64,000 nucleotides of DNA from Vulcanimicrobiota bacterium (lineage in GTDB: Bacteria > Vulcanimicrobiota > Xenobia > Xenobiales > JADMJV01), in assembly GCA_017307785.1 (NCBI GenBank), contig JAFKGI010000043.1:1-64000 (forward strand), given 5' to 3'. The notes beneath the pieces were generated by a model. It was not told the origin of the DNA. It did not search any database and worked only from the letters and a program-made list of their open reading frames with translations. Positions 41,767 to 49,309 of the stretch are shown here, in pieces; position 1 is the stretch's first letter, and each line of letters starts with the position of its first letter. Made by a program: the position numbers and the translations under genes.

Positions 41767-42363
41767 ATGTTGACCGCACGTCTGTATTACCAGTACCTGC
41801 CGGATCAGGAATATGTCTACGTGCGCACCATGCAAATGCAGTCCGACCCTCCGCCTCTCCAGGGTCTGGTGATCACGCAGCAGACCTGGAAAAGGCTGGA
41901 AGAGCGCGATGGCCTGACCATGATGCAGGTGCAGGAGCTCGTGCGCGAGAGGGGTGGGCCTCTTTCCCAGCCGTTCCAGGCTCCTCCCGGGATCCGCAAA
42001 GTCTATCTGGACGCTTGCGGCTTGATGCCCAAAGGGGACGAGGAGTTTGCCGCCCTTTCCCCTTTCCCGGTCCTCAGTGAAGACAGCCTGGACGAAGGGG
42101 AAGAATGGGAATGTACCGAGGTTGTCCCCAACAGTGCGGAGCCTATGGACATCGTCTATCGCCTGGAAGAATATCGCCCGGAGGGGGATGAGCTCTGGGC
42201 GCGACTCAGCAGTCACGGACAAACGCCCGAACTGGAAGTGCGAGGCCACTATGAGTTCTCGGTCAGTCGGGGCCTTCTCAAGCACGGCCAGCTCCAAGTC
42301 GTCAATCGACTGCCCGACGGTCAGACCGTCACTCTGCAGGTGGACCTGGCCCTGGCTGATTAG
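41767..42363 (+). CDS. hypothetical protein
   Basis: A 198-aa soluble acidic protein with no recognised family. Visible features: an aromatic-rich N-terminus (ARLYYQYLPDQEYVYVRTM) and two similar segments, PLQGLVITQQTWKRLEERDG and ELEVRGHYEFSVSRGLLKHG. No signal peptide or membrane helix. It starts four bases after the small EF-hand gene's stop codon. It overlaps the converging LysM-like gene by four bases. Confidence 0.6.
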   Translation: MLTARLYYQYLPDQEYVYVRTMQMQSDPPPLQGLVITQQTWKRLEERDGLTMMQVQELVRERGGPLSQPFQAPPGIRKVYLDACGLMPKGDEEFAALSPFPVLSEDSLDEGEEWECTEVVPNSAEPMDIVYRLEEYRPEGDELWARLSSHGQTPELEVRGHYEFSVSRGLLKHGQLQVVNRLPDGQTVTLQVDLALAD

Positions 42364-43517
42364 CCTCCGGTCATCCAGTTCCACAGGCCACCGGCGGCAT
42401 TGCTGATGGCGCCACCGGCCTGCTTGGCCAGGTCCACCGCGCCGTTGGCTGCGTCGCCTACCATCTTGATGCCCTTGTCCACGACCGCGCCACCGCGTTC
42501 GAAGAACCCGTCATCAGCGTCCTGGTTGAATTTCGCCACGGGCTTACCGTCAGCACTGACGGTGATGTCGTTGCCTTCCGCGGTGGTGGTCACTTTTTTG
42601 CCGCTCACGTCCACGCCGGGAGCCGGTTCCTTGGGGCCGGTGCCGAAGAAGCGGTCGACCGAAGCACCGAAATTTTCCACCGCACCGTCGCGCTTGCGCT
42701 CATCGAGATCGGTGGTCACCTTGGTGGTGCCGTTTTCCAGGGCCACGCCGTCGGGGGTGGCCGTTCCCTTGAAGGTTCCGCCGTCTAAAGTCTTGGCTTC
42801 TACTTTGTCGTTCTCGCCCTTGGTGGTGGTGGTCACCTCCACGCTCGGCTTGCCCTTTTCGTTGTTGGCAACGGTCTGGCCCACCGTGGAACCATCCGGC
42901 TTGACCTGCACAGCGTTGGTGCTTTCCCCTTTGGATTCGACCTTGGTGGAAGTGCCGTTGTCGGTTTTGATGGTCGATTCGTTGCCGTCTTTGGTCTTTT
43001 TGCTTTCGGCTTCCTGGGCGCCGACCTTGGCTTTGACCGATTCGCCTTCTTTCAGGCCTTTGGTGGAGGTTCCGCCGCCTTTGCTGCCCAGGTCCGGAAT
43101 GACCATTTCCTGGCCGTCGCGCATTTTCTTGGGGTCCTTGAGACCATTGGCGGACAGGACTTTGTCGACCATGTTCTTGCCGTCAGACCCCTTTTTGTAG
43201 ATGTCCTGCAGCGTGAATCCTTTGCCCTTGAGCATGCCCTCGATGGTATCGTTGGGGCCTTTTTTCCAGGTGTCGGCCTTCTGAGTGGCGGTTCCGAAAT
43301 TGCCGCCCAGGCTGTCGGCTAGCTTTTTGGCGCGCGGATCATCTTTCTGTCCGGCTTCGGCGCTGACGGTGGTTTTGTCAGCGGTGGAGGTCTTGGCTGC
43401 GCCGTCGGTTTTGGCTGCCGGTTTGTCGGCCTTTACCGCGCTGCCGGTCTTGGCTTTCGAGGTGGAGCCCGTATCAATCTTGCTAGGAGTACTGCTCTTC
43501 ACTGCCAGATCTGCCAT
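42360..43517 (-). CDS. Lys/Thr-rich protein with LysM-like domain
   Basis: A 385-aa protein. Residues 1-60 are a Lys/Ala/Thr/Ser-rich head with no signal peptide. A LysM-like module covers about 86-141 (NDTIEGMLKGKGFTLQ, then MVDKVLSANGLKDPKKMRDG and QEMVIPDL), the fold used for peptidoglycan or chitin binding and common in phage-tail and secretion-related assembly proteins. The rest is a long, repetitive, charged Thr/Lys/Gly/Asp-rich region (for example TKVESKGESTNAVQVKPDG) ending in a small amphipathic C-terminus (GAISNAAGGLWNWMTGG). Preceded by a hairpin and GGGAGG. Unknown role. Confidence 0.65.
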   Translation of the reverse strand: MADLAVKSSTPSKIDTGSTSKAKTGSAVKADKPAAKTDGAAKTSTADKTTVSAEAGQKDDPRAKKLADSLGGNFGTATQKADTWKKGPNDTIEGMLKGKGFTLQDIYKKGSDGKNMVDKVLSANGLKDPKKMRDGQEMVIPDLGSKGGGTSTKGLKEGESVKAKVGAQEAESKKTKDGNESTIKTDNGTSTKVESKGESTNAVQVKPDGSTVGQTVANNEKGKPSVEVTTTTKGENDKVEAKTLDGGTFKGTATPDGVALENGTTKVTTDLDERKRDGAVENFGASVDRFFGTGPKEPAPGVDVSGKKVTTTAEGNDITVSADGKPVAKFNQDADDGFFERGGAVVDKGIKMVGDAANGAVDLAKQAGGAISNAAGGLWNWMTGG

Positions 43518-43531
43518 TGTTGCCTCCCGAT

Positions 43532-43547
43532 GGCTCCGTGAAGAGCC
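43532..43547 (-). other. leader hairpin of the LysM-like gene
   Basis: GGCTC, six bases, GAGCC: a five-pair stem between the 12-mer TATCTTAAAAAT (43556-43567, with TAAGAT on the minus strand) and the GGGAGG ribosome-binding site. It would be in the 5' leader of the mRNA. Confidence 0.35.
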
Positions 43548-43555
43548 GTTAAACT

Positions 43556-43567
43556 TATCTTAAAAAT
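43556..43567. repeat. 12-mer TATCTTAAAAAT, copy 2
   Basis: Exact match to 40718-40729. On the minus strand ATTTTTAAGATA, lying 39-50 bases upstream of the ATG at 43517. Probable core promoter, with TAAGAT as -10. Confidence 0.45.
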
Positions 43568-43609
43568 ACCTCCCCGAGATGAACAAATTGTTATCGTCAG
43601 GTAAAAAGC

Positions 43610-44896
43610 TTAAATCGGACCTTCTCGGAAGACCAGGCTGTAGGGGGCGAAACTGTTGACCGGCAGCCATAGCTTCACCCGCTGTAAGCCTTTTGCATAG
43701 CGCAGCAGGCAGCGAGATTGTCCAGCCGCCAGCAGAGGACCCGGTTGGCCGTCCACCGAGCCCAGTACACCACCCCGGGCCACCAACCACAATTCACCGG
43801 CTTCCTCGGCCTGGAACTCCAGGGTTTTGCAAGCTCCATAATTGCCCAGCAGGGTCCCATCCAGCCACGGGCCCTGCCAATGCCAGACTCCCCGTGCCTC
43901 TCCCAGCGAAATGGTCCGGTCCGGATGCAGAAACAGACCGCGGGACTGCCCTTCCTTTAAGGGGAGTTGATCCCCACCCTCGTTCCACTGGATCTCCCAG
44001 TCCAACTCCGAACTGGCGCGTACCTCCAGCTGCATCATTCCGTTCAGAAGGAGGCCGTTCAGTCGCAGTTCTCCCAGAGTTTCCCAGGGGCCGCTCTGTT
44101 GCAACAGTCGAGAGCCGGGATCCGTCCAGGAGCCGTCACGAGCGCTCACCACTCGCACCTCCGCCTGACCACGAGCCCTTACCACCAGATCGGCCAGTAT
44201 GCCCAGGTTGATATGCGAAAGCAGCACTCGACCACGCCCGGCCGGCGTCCGGGCCCGTAATAACGTCCCTCCCAGAGAGCCCCGACAGCGTTCCGGATTG
44301 TTGGATAGGAGTAACCAGTCGCATTCGCCCGTGGCCTCCGTGAAGGGGGCGGGAGCCCGGTCCACCACTCGACCCCCCAGCCAGCGACGCGTTTCGGCCC
44401 GACTGGCCACCGGTGCAGGCCAGGGAGCCAGTCCCAAGATCAGCAGCGGCAGCACTGCTCGTCCTCGTCCTGCCAGAGCGCAGAGCCCCAGGGCCGGTCC
44501 ACTAAAACACCAGGCAAAACTTCCCAGTTCTTGGGGATGGGGTAGGGGGCGAGCCCAGCCCCAAGGGCCGTAATAATCCGACAGGCCTTGCAGTAGCCAC
44601 ATGACCCCCAGGTAATACCGTAGGTTTGACTGGACAACCAGCATTCCCAGTAAAAGCAGCAAGGCCATGGGGAAATCCTGACCGGACCACTCGGCGGCGT
44701 GGCAACGGTCCAGCAGTAGCGCCATTGCCAGCAGGGCCCGTCGGCGCGGCGGCGCGTCCCGGTAGCGCCAGGCGATCAGCTGAACCAGCAGCAGGCGCAC
44801 CATTCCCCAGCCCGGCAATCCCCAGGCCTGCAACAATCCGAGCAGTCCCAGCCAGCGCCAACGACCCCGCAATACCAGCCAGAGCAAGCTTCCCAC
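43610..44896 (-). CDS. membrane protein with C-terminal beta-rich domain, unknown
   Basis: A 428-aa protein. The first 160 residues hold four or five hydrophobic helices (for example ALLLLLGMLVVQSNLRYYLG, LGLCALAGRGRAVLPLLILG). The remaining 270 residues are soluble and beta-rich, containing ILADLVVRARGQAEVRVVSA and AGELWLVARGGVLGSVDGQPG, perhaps one or two jelly-roll-like domains outside the cytoplasm. GTG 44896 is preferred because AAAGGA precedes it by five bases; TTG 44917 is the longer alternative. No family recognised. Confidence 0.65.
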   Translation of the reverse strand: MGSLLWLVLRGRWRWLGLLGLLQAWGLPGWGMVRLLLVQLIAWRYRDAPPRRRALLAMALLLDRCHAAEWSGQDFPMALLLLLGMLVVQSNLRYYLGVMWLLQGLSDYYGPWGWARPLPHPQELGSFAWCFSGPALGLCALAGRGRAVLPLLILGLAPWPAPVASRAETRRWLGGRVVDRAPAPFTEATGECDWLLLSNNPERCRGSLGGTLLRARTPAGRGRVLLSHINLGILADLVVRARGQAEVRVVSARDGSWTDPGSRLLQQSGPWETLGELRLNGLLLNGMMQLEVRASSELDWEIQWNEGGDQLPLKEGQSRGLFLHPDRTISLGEARGVWHWQGPWLDGTLLGNYGACKTLEFQAEEAGELWLVARGGVLGSVDGQPGPLLAAGQSRCLLRYAKGLQRVKLWLPVNSFAPYSLVFREGPI

Positions 44897-44950
44897 CGTG
44901 GTCCTTTCTGCACCCAAGGACCTGCACCCACCTGAAAAGAAGCGGTGGCC

Positions 44951-45910
44951 ATGCGAAATCTCGGTCTACTCCAAGTCAGTGCCCTGGGCTACGGCTGCAT
45001 GGGACTCTCCGGTATCTACGGAGCCAGCGACGATGCCCAGGGGGTGCGCACTCTGCAAGGGGCGGCCGACGCCGGCATAACGTTCTTTGATACCGCCGAC
45101 GTCTACGGGGATGGCCACAACGAGGAGTTGCTTGGCCGGGCTCTCGGGGATCGCCGCCAGCATCTGGTGATTGCCAGCAAGTTCGGACTCAAAGCTCAGG
45201 CCAGCGCTACGCGCGAAGTCAGCGGTCGTCCCGAGTACGTGCGGCAAGCCGTGCATCAAAGTCTCCGCCGCCTCAACATGGACTACCTCGACCTCTACTA
45301 TCTGCACCGAGTCGACCCGCAGGTCCCTATCGAAGAAACGGTCGGCGCCATGGCGGAGCTGGTACAGCAGGGCCTGATTCGCCACATCGGTCTTTCGGAG
45401 GCTTCGGCGGCCACCATACGCCGTGCCGCGGCGGTGCATCCGATCACCGCGTTGCAGAGTGAATGGTCTCTTTGGAGTCGCGACATCGAAGCCGAAATTC
45501 TACCCACCTGTCGGGAGCTCGGCATCGGCATCGTGCCGTGGAGTCCGCTCGGCCGAGGCTTTCTTACCAACCAGCTCGAGCTACAACCGGGAGACTACCG
45601 CCTCACCGCCCCACGCTTTCAAGGCGAAAACTATCAAAAGAACCTGGACCGATCGGCCCGTTTCTCCGAACTGGCCAGCCACTGGAACTGTACGCCCGCG
45701 CCACTGGCCCTGGCCTGGCTGCTCCATCAAGGACCCGAGATTGTGCCCATCCCGGGGACTCGTAGCCTCGAGCGCGTCCAGCAGAATCTGGGGGCGCTTC
45801 AGGTTGAGCTCAGTTCCGCGAACCTGGCCACGCTGTCAGACCTTTTCCCGCCCGGCAGTACTGCCGGGGAGCGTTATCCTGAACATCTGATGCGCACCGT
45901 GAACTTGTAG
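44951..45910 (+). CDS. aldo/keto reductase
   Basis: A 319-aa NADPH-dependent aldo/keto reductase of the AKR13/YakC type. Key residues: GYGCMGLSGIYG near the start, FFDTADVYGDGHNEELLG (catalytic Asp and Tyr), VIASKFGLKA (catalytic Lys), YYLHRVDPQVPIEETV (catalytic His) and the C-terminal NADP-binding VPIPGTRSLERVQQN. Such enzymes reduce aldehydes or ketones. ATG 44951 or GTG 44945 may be the start. A terminator lies after its stop and is shared with the converging gene. No functional link to the neighbours. Confidence 0.95.
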   Translation: MRNLGLLQVSALGYGCMGLSGIYGASDDAQGVRTLQGAADAGITFFDTADVYGDGHNEELLGRALGDRRQHLVIASKFGLKAQASATREVSGRPEYVRQAVHQSLRRLNMDYLDLYYLHRVDPQVPIEETVGAMAELVQQGLIRHIGLSEASAATIRRAAAVHPITALQSEWSLWSRDIEAEILPTCRELGIGIVPWSPLGRGFLTNQLELQPGDYRLTAPRFQGENYQKNLDRSARFSELASHWNCTPAPLALAWLLHQGPEIVPIPGTRSLERVQQNLGALQVELSSANLATLSDLFPPGSTAGERYPEHLMRTVNL

Positions 45911-45917
45911 AGTACAG

Positions 45918-45940
45918 AAAAAAAGCGCCCCGTGGGGCGC
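45918..45940 (-). terminator. rho-independent terminator of the 45.9-46.4 kb gene
   Basis: On the minus strand: GCGCCCC, loop AC, GGGGCGC, followed by seven T. It begins nine bases after the stop codon of the minus-strand gene. The right side on the plus strand (CGGCTTTCTC) is only weakly T-rich, but the hairpin could also stop transcripts of the aldo/keto reductase gene. Confidence 0.85.
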
Positions 45941-45948
45941 CGGCTTTC

Positions 45949-46434
45949 TCAGGCTCTCTTGCCTTCGGTATCGAACTTCACCAAATCGTTCAAGGTGGAG
46001 AGGGTGATGGACAGCTGACCGGCCAGGCCGATGGGAGCGCCCTTCAGATAGTCACCCACGTTGGCGGCCCACTTCTGGCAGCCATCCTCCGAGCTAAAAG
46101 CGCGGAGACCGAAATTATTGGAGTCATACACGACGAATTTGCCGTCGCCGTCGGAGTAGGCCGACTTCATCATGGTCTGACCTTGGAAAGGCCGGGACCA
46201 TTTGACCGAACCGTCGTTGCGGTCCAAGCAGGTCAGGCGTTCGCCGCCCCCCACGGTGACAAAAGCGATGGAATCTTCCCCTACGGCCACCATGCCCTTG
46301 GGCTGGCAGGGGAGGGGAGTGGACCAAGTCACCTGGTCGGTTGCGGAGTCGTGGCACTGTAGTTTCTGATTGTCGTAGGTGAAGCGTTCAGCGGGACGGC
46401 GGAGATTCTGGGCTGTATGTGTGTCGATTCTCAT
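45949..46434 (-). CDS. PQQ-type beta-propeller repeat protein (partial propeller)
   Basis: A 161-aa protein with three to four PQQ/Kelch-like blades: ATDQVTWSTPLPCQPKG, ERLTCLDRNDGSVKWSRPFQG, GLRAFSSEDGCQKWAANVG, each with the W-x-x-x pattern of PQQ_2 repeats. A full propeller needs six to eight blades, so it may oligomerise or be a reduced relative. No signal peptide. The ATG follows TAGGTT by six bases and a strong terminator follows the stop codon. Confidence 0.65.
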   Translation of the reverse strand: MRIDTHTAQNLRRPAERFTYDNQKLQCHDSATDQVTWSTPLPCQPKGMVAVGEDSIAFVTVGGGERLTCLDRNDGSVKWSRPFQGQTMMKSAYSDGDGKFVVYDSNNFGLRAFSSEDGCQKWAANVGDYLKGAPIGLAGQLSITLSTLNDLVKFDTEGKRA

Positions 46435-46440
46435 AATCGC

Positions 46441-46446
46441 AACCTA
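46441..46446 (-). promoter_or_regulatory. -10-like TAGGTT six bases before an ATG
   Basis: On the minus strand TAGGTT, GCGATT, ATG 46434. No Shine-Dalgarno. The 34-base spacer to the upstream signal peptidase gene would leave room for a separate, leaderless promoter. Confidence 0.4.
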
Positions 46447-46468
46447 GAACCAGACCCTGAAAAATTCC

Positions 46469-47296
46469 TTACAAGCCTTTTCCCATGCGGCCCGGCTCTC
46501 GCGACCAGATGATGCGTACCGCCCGCCCCTTCAGATTGGCCCTGGGGACCGCGCCCCAGTAGCGGGAGTCAAAGGAGTCATTGCGATTGTCTCCCATCAT
46601 GAAAAACTGGTCGGCAGGTACTTTGAATGGGGCAAAGTCCCCGGTCATCGGCTCTTTGATGAAACTCTCGTTCTGTCTCGTGCCGTTGAGCCAGAGCGCA
46701 CCCTGGCGTACTTCGACCACGTCGCCGCCCACCGCTACGATGCGCTTCACAAGGTCTTCTTTGTTGCCGTGATAGGCCTCGGGAGGACTGAAGACTACGA
46801 TATCTCCGCGCTTGGGAGAAAATCCCAGTCGATTGGTGACCATGTAGTCGCCGATATTCAGCGTCGGAATCATGCTCCCGGAAGGTATCGAGTAACTGTG
46901 CACGGGCGCCAGAGCGTCGAAGAATTTGCGAGTGTGGCCCAGGGAGGGCAAGATCCAGATGGCTGCTACGAAGAGAATGCACATGACGACGGGGGAGCGT
47001 CGAGCCCCGGGCTGGACCGCGCACCGGTAGGCGTCCCAAACGTTCCAGGCGTGTAGTAAGAAAGGGAGGCACCAGAGGGAGAGGTCAAAAACCGGCCGTT
47101 CCGGCGCGACCGTAATCAGCAGGAAGCCGAGTCCCAGCACCATCGCGAAAGTCAGCGCCACCACCACCAGGCCCCGCAGAGGGCGACCCGCATAGCATTG
47201 GCCGGCTCCCGTACAGAAAAGGCTCAAAACGGCCGCCAGACCGGGTCGAACCGGACGAGGCGCGAGCGGCGCTTCTTTCTCGGTAGAATTGAGCAT
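46469..47296 (-). CDS. lepB: signal peptidase I
   Basis: A 275-aa type I signal peptidase that removes Sec and Tat signal peptides. The catalytic Ser141 is in SYSIPSGSMIPTLNIGD and the general base Lys184 in DLVKRIVAVGGD; MMGDNRNDSFDSRYWG is box E. The N-terminal half differs from E. coli LepB: it carries a TM2-type pair (CTGAGQCYAGRPLRGLVV, about 28-45) and about four helices before the catalytic domain. Divergent from a response regulator across a 51-base spacer. Confidence 0.95.
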   Translation of the reverse strand: MLNSTEKEAPLAPRPVRPGLAAVLSLFCTGAGQCYAGRPLRGLVVVALTFAMVLGLGFLLITVAPERPVFDLSLWCLPFLLHAWNVWDAYRCAVQPGARRSPVVMCILFVAAIWILPSLGHTRKFFDALAPVHSYSIPSGSMIPTLNIGDYMVTNRLGFSPKRGDIVVFSPPEAYHGNKEDLVKRIVAVGGDVVEVRQGALWLNGTRQNESFIKEPMTGDFAPFKVPADQFFMMGDNRNDSFDSRYWGAVPRANLKGRAVRIIWSREPGRMGKGL

Positions 47297-47347
47297 TCGC
47301 TCTGCTTCTGCGCTTAAGAATTTTGTCCCGCGGACGATACTGGGAAT
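47297..47347. promoter_or_regulatory. 51-bp divergent promoter region with CTTAAG and GATACT
   Basis: CTTAAG at 47313-47318 lies 35 bases before the response-regulator ATG and 17 bases before GATACT (47336-47341), which ends six bases before that ATG. CTTAAG ends 22 bases before the lepB start. Length and positions are identical to 26895-26945. Confidence 0.5.
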
Positions 47348-48157
47348 ATGTCCGATTCTCGTGTGCTTCTAATCGATGATGACCCCCTCATTCTACAGGC
47401 CTATCAAAGGTCGCTGCGACGCAAATTTCAGGTGGATACCGCCGAAGGTCCGCGTGAAGGGCTGGCTAAGATAGAAGCCTCCCAGTACGCGGTGGTCGTG
47501 GCCGACATGTTGATGCCGGGAATGACCGGCCTGCAGGTTCTCCAGCAACTGCGCAGTCAGTCTTCTCAGACGGTGGGCATTCTGCTTACCGGCATGGGAG
47601 ATTACGAGCAGGCGTTGGCGGCCATCAACGAAGGTGTGGTCTACCGCTTTCTGACCAAACCCTGCGCTCTCGAGCAGCTGGTTCGCTCCATTGAGGATGG
47701 CCTCCAGTATCACCGTCTGCGCACTCAGAACGACAGTCTGCAGCCGATGCTACGGGTTCTGGCGGAGCATATCAAGCCCGGCTCCTTCCCGCTGGGCGGG
47801 CTGGTTCGGCGCCTGGCCGAGTCGCTCGAGTTGCCTCAACCGGGAGATTTCGAGACGGCCGCCCATCTGTGCACGCTGGCTCAGTCGCAAGAACTCTACC
47901 AGTCGCTGGCCGAGGTTGAGCCGCTGGCGGAGATGTTGGAAATGGCCTCTTTGCCTCCCGCTCCTTGGAACCAGCGATTGACAGAAAACCTGCGCGAGGC
48001 ACCCAGGGCCGCGGTCGGCGCTCACCTGCTCGACCTCGCTCGTCACTGCGCCGAAAGCCATCAGCACGGCAATACGCCCCTGCAGACTCTGCAATCGCTC
48101 AGTCCTGAACACTACCATCCGGCCGCTCTCGCATCGCTGGCCCGACTCACCGCCTGA
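47348..48157 (+). CDS. response regulator with unrecognised helical output domain
   Basis: A 269-aa protein. The receiver (1-120) has LLIDDDP, Asp53 in VVVADMLMPGMTG and Lys in FLTKPC, and is of the RpfG/HD-GYP-regulator type (the GVVYRFLTKP string). The remaining 140 residues (LESLELPQPGDFETAAHLC and on) are helical; they resemble neither an HTH nor a catalytic HD domain, but may be a reduced HDOD-like module similar to the protein at 26.9 kb. Both genes have the same promoter geometry. Confidence 0.85.
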   Translation: MSDSRVLLIDDDPLILQAYQRSLRRKFQVDTAEGPREGLAKIEASQYAVVVADMLMPGMTGLQVLQQLRSQSSQTVGILLTGMGDYEQALAAINEGVVYRFLTKPCALEQLVRSIEDGLQYHRLRTQNDSLQPMLRVLAEHIKPGSFPLGGLVRRLAESLELPQPGDFETAAHLCTLAQSQELYQSLAEVEPLAEMLEMASLPPAPWNQRLTENLREAPRAAVGAHLLDLARHCAESHQHGNTPLQTLQSLSPEHYHPAALASLARLTA

Positions 48158-48158
48158 C

Positions 48159-48860
48159 CTACAAATTCTGACTGCGTACGCTGAAGCGATCCACCAACGT
48201 GAAGGGTCCTTCGCGCAGGGGGACATTGCCCAGGCCGCCCCGGTGGCGTGCGTCTTTCAGGGCCACCGCGCTCAATTCCAGCGTCCACATCGGTCCGTTT
48301 TGCAGCACTCGGAATCCGAGCAGGCGTTTGCACAGCACTCCCTGAGCGCCAGGGGCGGGCCGCACCAGCCAGGAATTCCAGGCCGGATTCACCGCTGCTC
48401 CTCCCGGGTCGGCTCGTCGCATCAGCCATTTGTAAGGATCTTGTTGTTCATACCCGTGACTGTCCGGCGGCCCTGCCGACACCTCCCCCGGATCCTGGGG
48501 AACCGCCAGGTAGTAGGTCACCTGAGCCGTCAGCACGGCTCGCCCGTCGGCGCTCAAGCTCCACTCATGATTGCCGGCTCCTCCGTCACTGGAGAGAAAA
48601 GTCAGCCCATCTCCATCGTAGCCCGTTCCCAGGTTGGGACCCACGTGGGCTACCGCAAATTGGGACCCACTGGCGTTGCGCAGGTCGCGGGTCAAGTTCA
48701 CTCGCGCGCGCACCAGTTCGCGAACCGCATCGTCCTTCGAGTCGGATTGCCGCCACAAATCGCTAACGTTGCGCAGGGCGAACCACAGGAGGGCCGACAG
48801 CATGGCGAAAATCATGCATACGATCAGCACCTCCAAGACGGTGAATCCTTTACGGCGCAT
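48159..48860 (-). CDS. prepilin-like protein (PulJ-type minor pseudopilin)
   Basis: A 233-aa protein with a class III prepilin N-terminus: MRRKGFTVLEVLIVCMIFAM (cleavage after Gly5, mature FTVLE with Glu at +5), followed by the conserved hydrophobic assembly helix. The remainder is a soluble beta-rich domain. It should be processed by a PilD-type prepilin peptidase (not in this window) and join a type II secretion pseudopilus or type IV pilus as a minor subunit. Its start overlaps the preceding pilin-like gene by 11 bases. Confidence 0.85.
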   Translation of the reverse strand: MRRKGFTVLEVLIVCMIFAMLSALLWFALRNVSDLWRQSDSKDDAVRELVRARVNLTRDLRNASGSQFAVAHVGPNLGTGYDGDGLTFLSSDGGAGNHEWSLSADGRAVLTAQVTYYLAVPQDPGEVSAGPPDSHGYEQQDPYKWLMRRADPGGAAVNPAWNSWLVRPAPGAQGVLCKRLLGFRVLQNGPMWTLELSAVALKDARHRGGLGNVPLREGPFTLVDRFSVRSQNL

Positions 48861-49248
48861 ACAACAGCCGCGAGATGGAAAGGGCCTGGTTTCCTTGCTG
48901 AGCTCCGGCTGACCAGCTCACATTGACCGTGCAGCGCAGCAGGCCGGGAGCCGCGGTTCCCATCGGCTCGAGAAATAAATGCGAGCTGTAGAGCACGGGG
49001 CCCAGCTGCGACTGGTCCTGCCGGTAGGGACTGCCAAAGGAGCTTTGCTCCCAAAAAGAGTCGCCGGCGGCCGGTAGACTGTACACGAACTCTTCCATCA
49101 CCTGGCTGGCATAGGAATTGGCCACCAGAGTGGCGCTCGACTTACGCTGACTGCGGTTGGCTGAAATAGCGAGAGCCACCACCAAAAGTAGCACCACACA
49201 GCAAAGCCCCATGGCTAAAATCGCCTCGGCCAGAGAAAACCCGCGCAT
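48850..49248 (-). CDS. prepilin-like protein (PulI/PilV-type minor pseudopilin)
   Basis: A 132-aa protein with the class III signal MRGFSLAEAILAMGLCCVV (cleavage after Gly3, Glu at mature +5) and a hydrophobic helix to about residue 28. The small C-terminal domain is typical of minor pilins. First gene of a two-gene pseudopilin operon with a good promoter (TATAAT at 49257-49262 minus strand). The overlap with the next gene implies translational coupling. Confidence 0.82.
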   Translation of the reverse strand: MRGFSLAEAILAMGLCCVVLLLVVALAISANRSQRKSSATLVANSYASQVMEEFVYSLPAAGDSFWEQSSFGSPYRQDQSQLGPVLYSSHLFLEPMGTAAPGLLRCTVNVSWSAGAQQGNQALSISRLLYAP

Positions 49249-49309
49249 CTGGGAAAATTATACCCGAGCTTTCTGCAAATTCCCCGAAGGCGTGGTAGAA
49301 TCTTACCAC
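49249..49309. promoter_or_regulatory. divergent promoters of the pseudopilin locus
   Basis: 61 bases between two divergent pilin-related genes. Minus strand: a perfect TATAAT (49257-49262) eight bases before the ATG at 49248. Plus strand: TAGAAT (49296-49301) eight bases before the GTG at 49310. Neither gene has a Shine-Dalgarno, so leaders of at most a few bases are expected. Confidence 0.5.

Noticed and set aside
49157..49309. N-terminal extension of the PilX-like protein
   Set aside because: The extra 51 residues are antisense to a pseudopilin start and precede the membrane helix; GTG 49310 has a -10-like element upstream.
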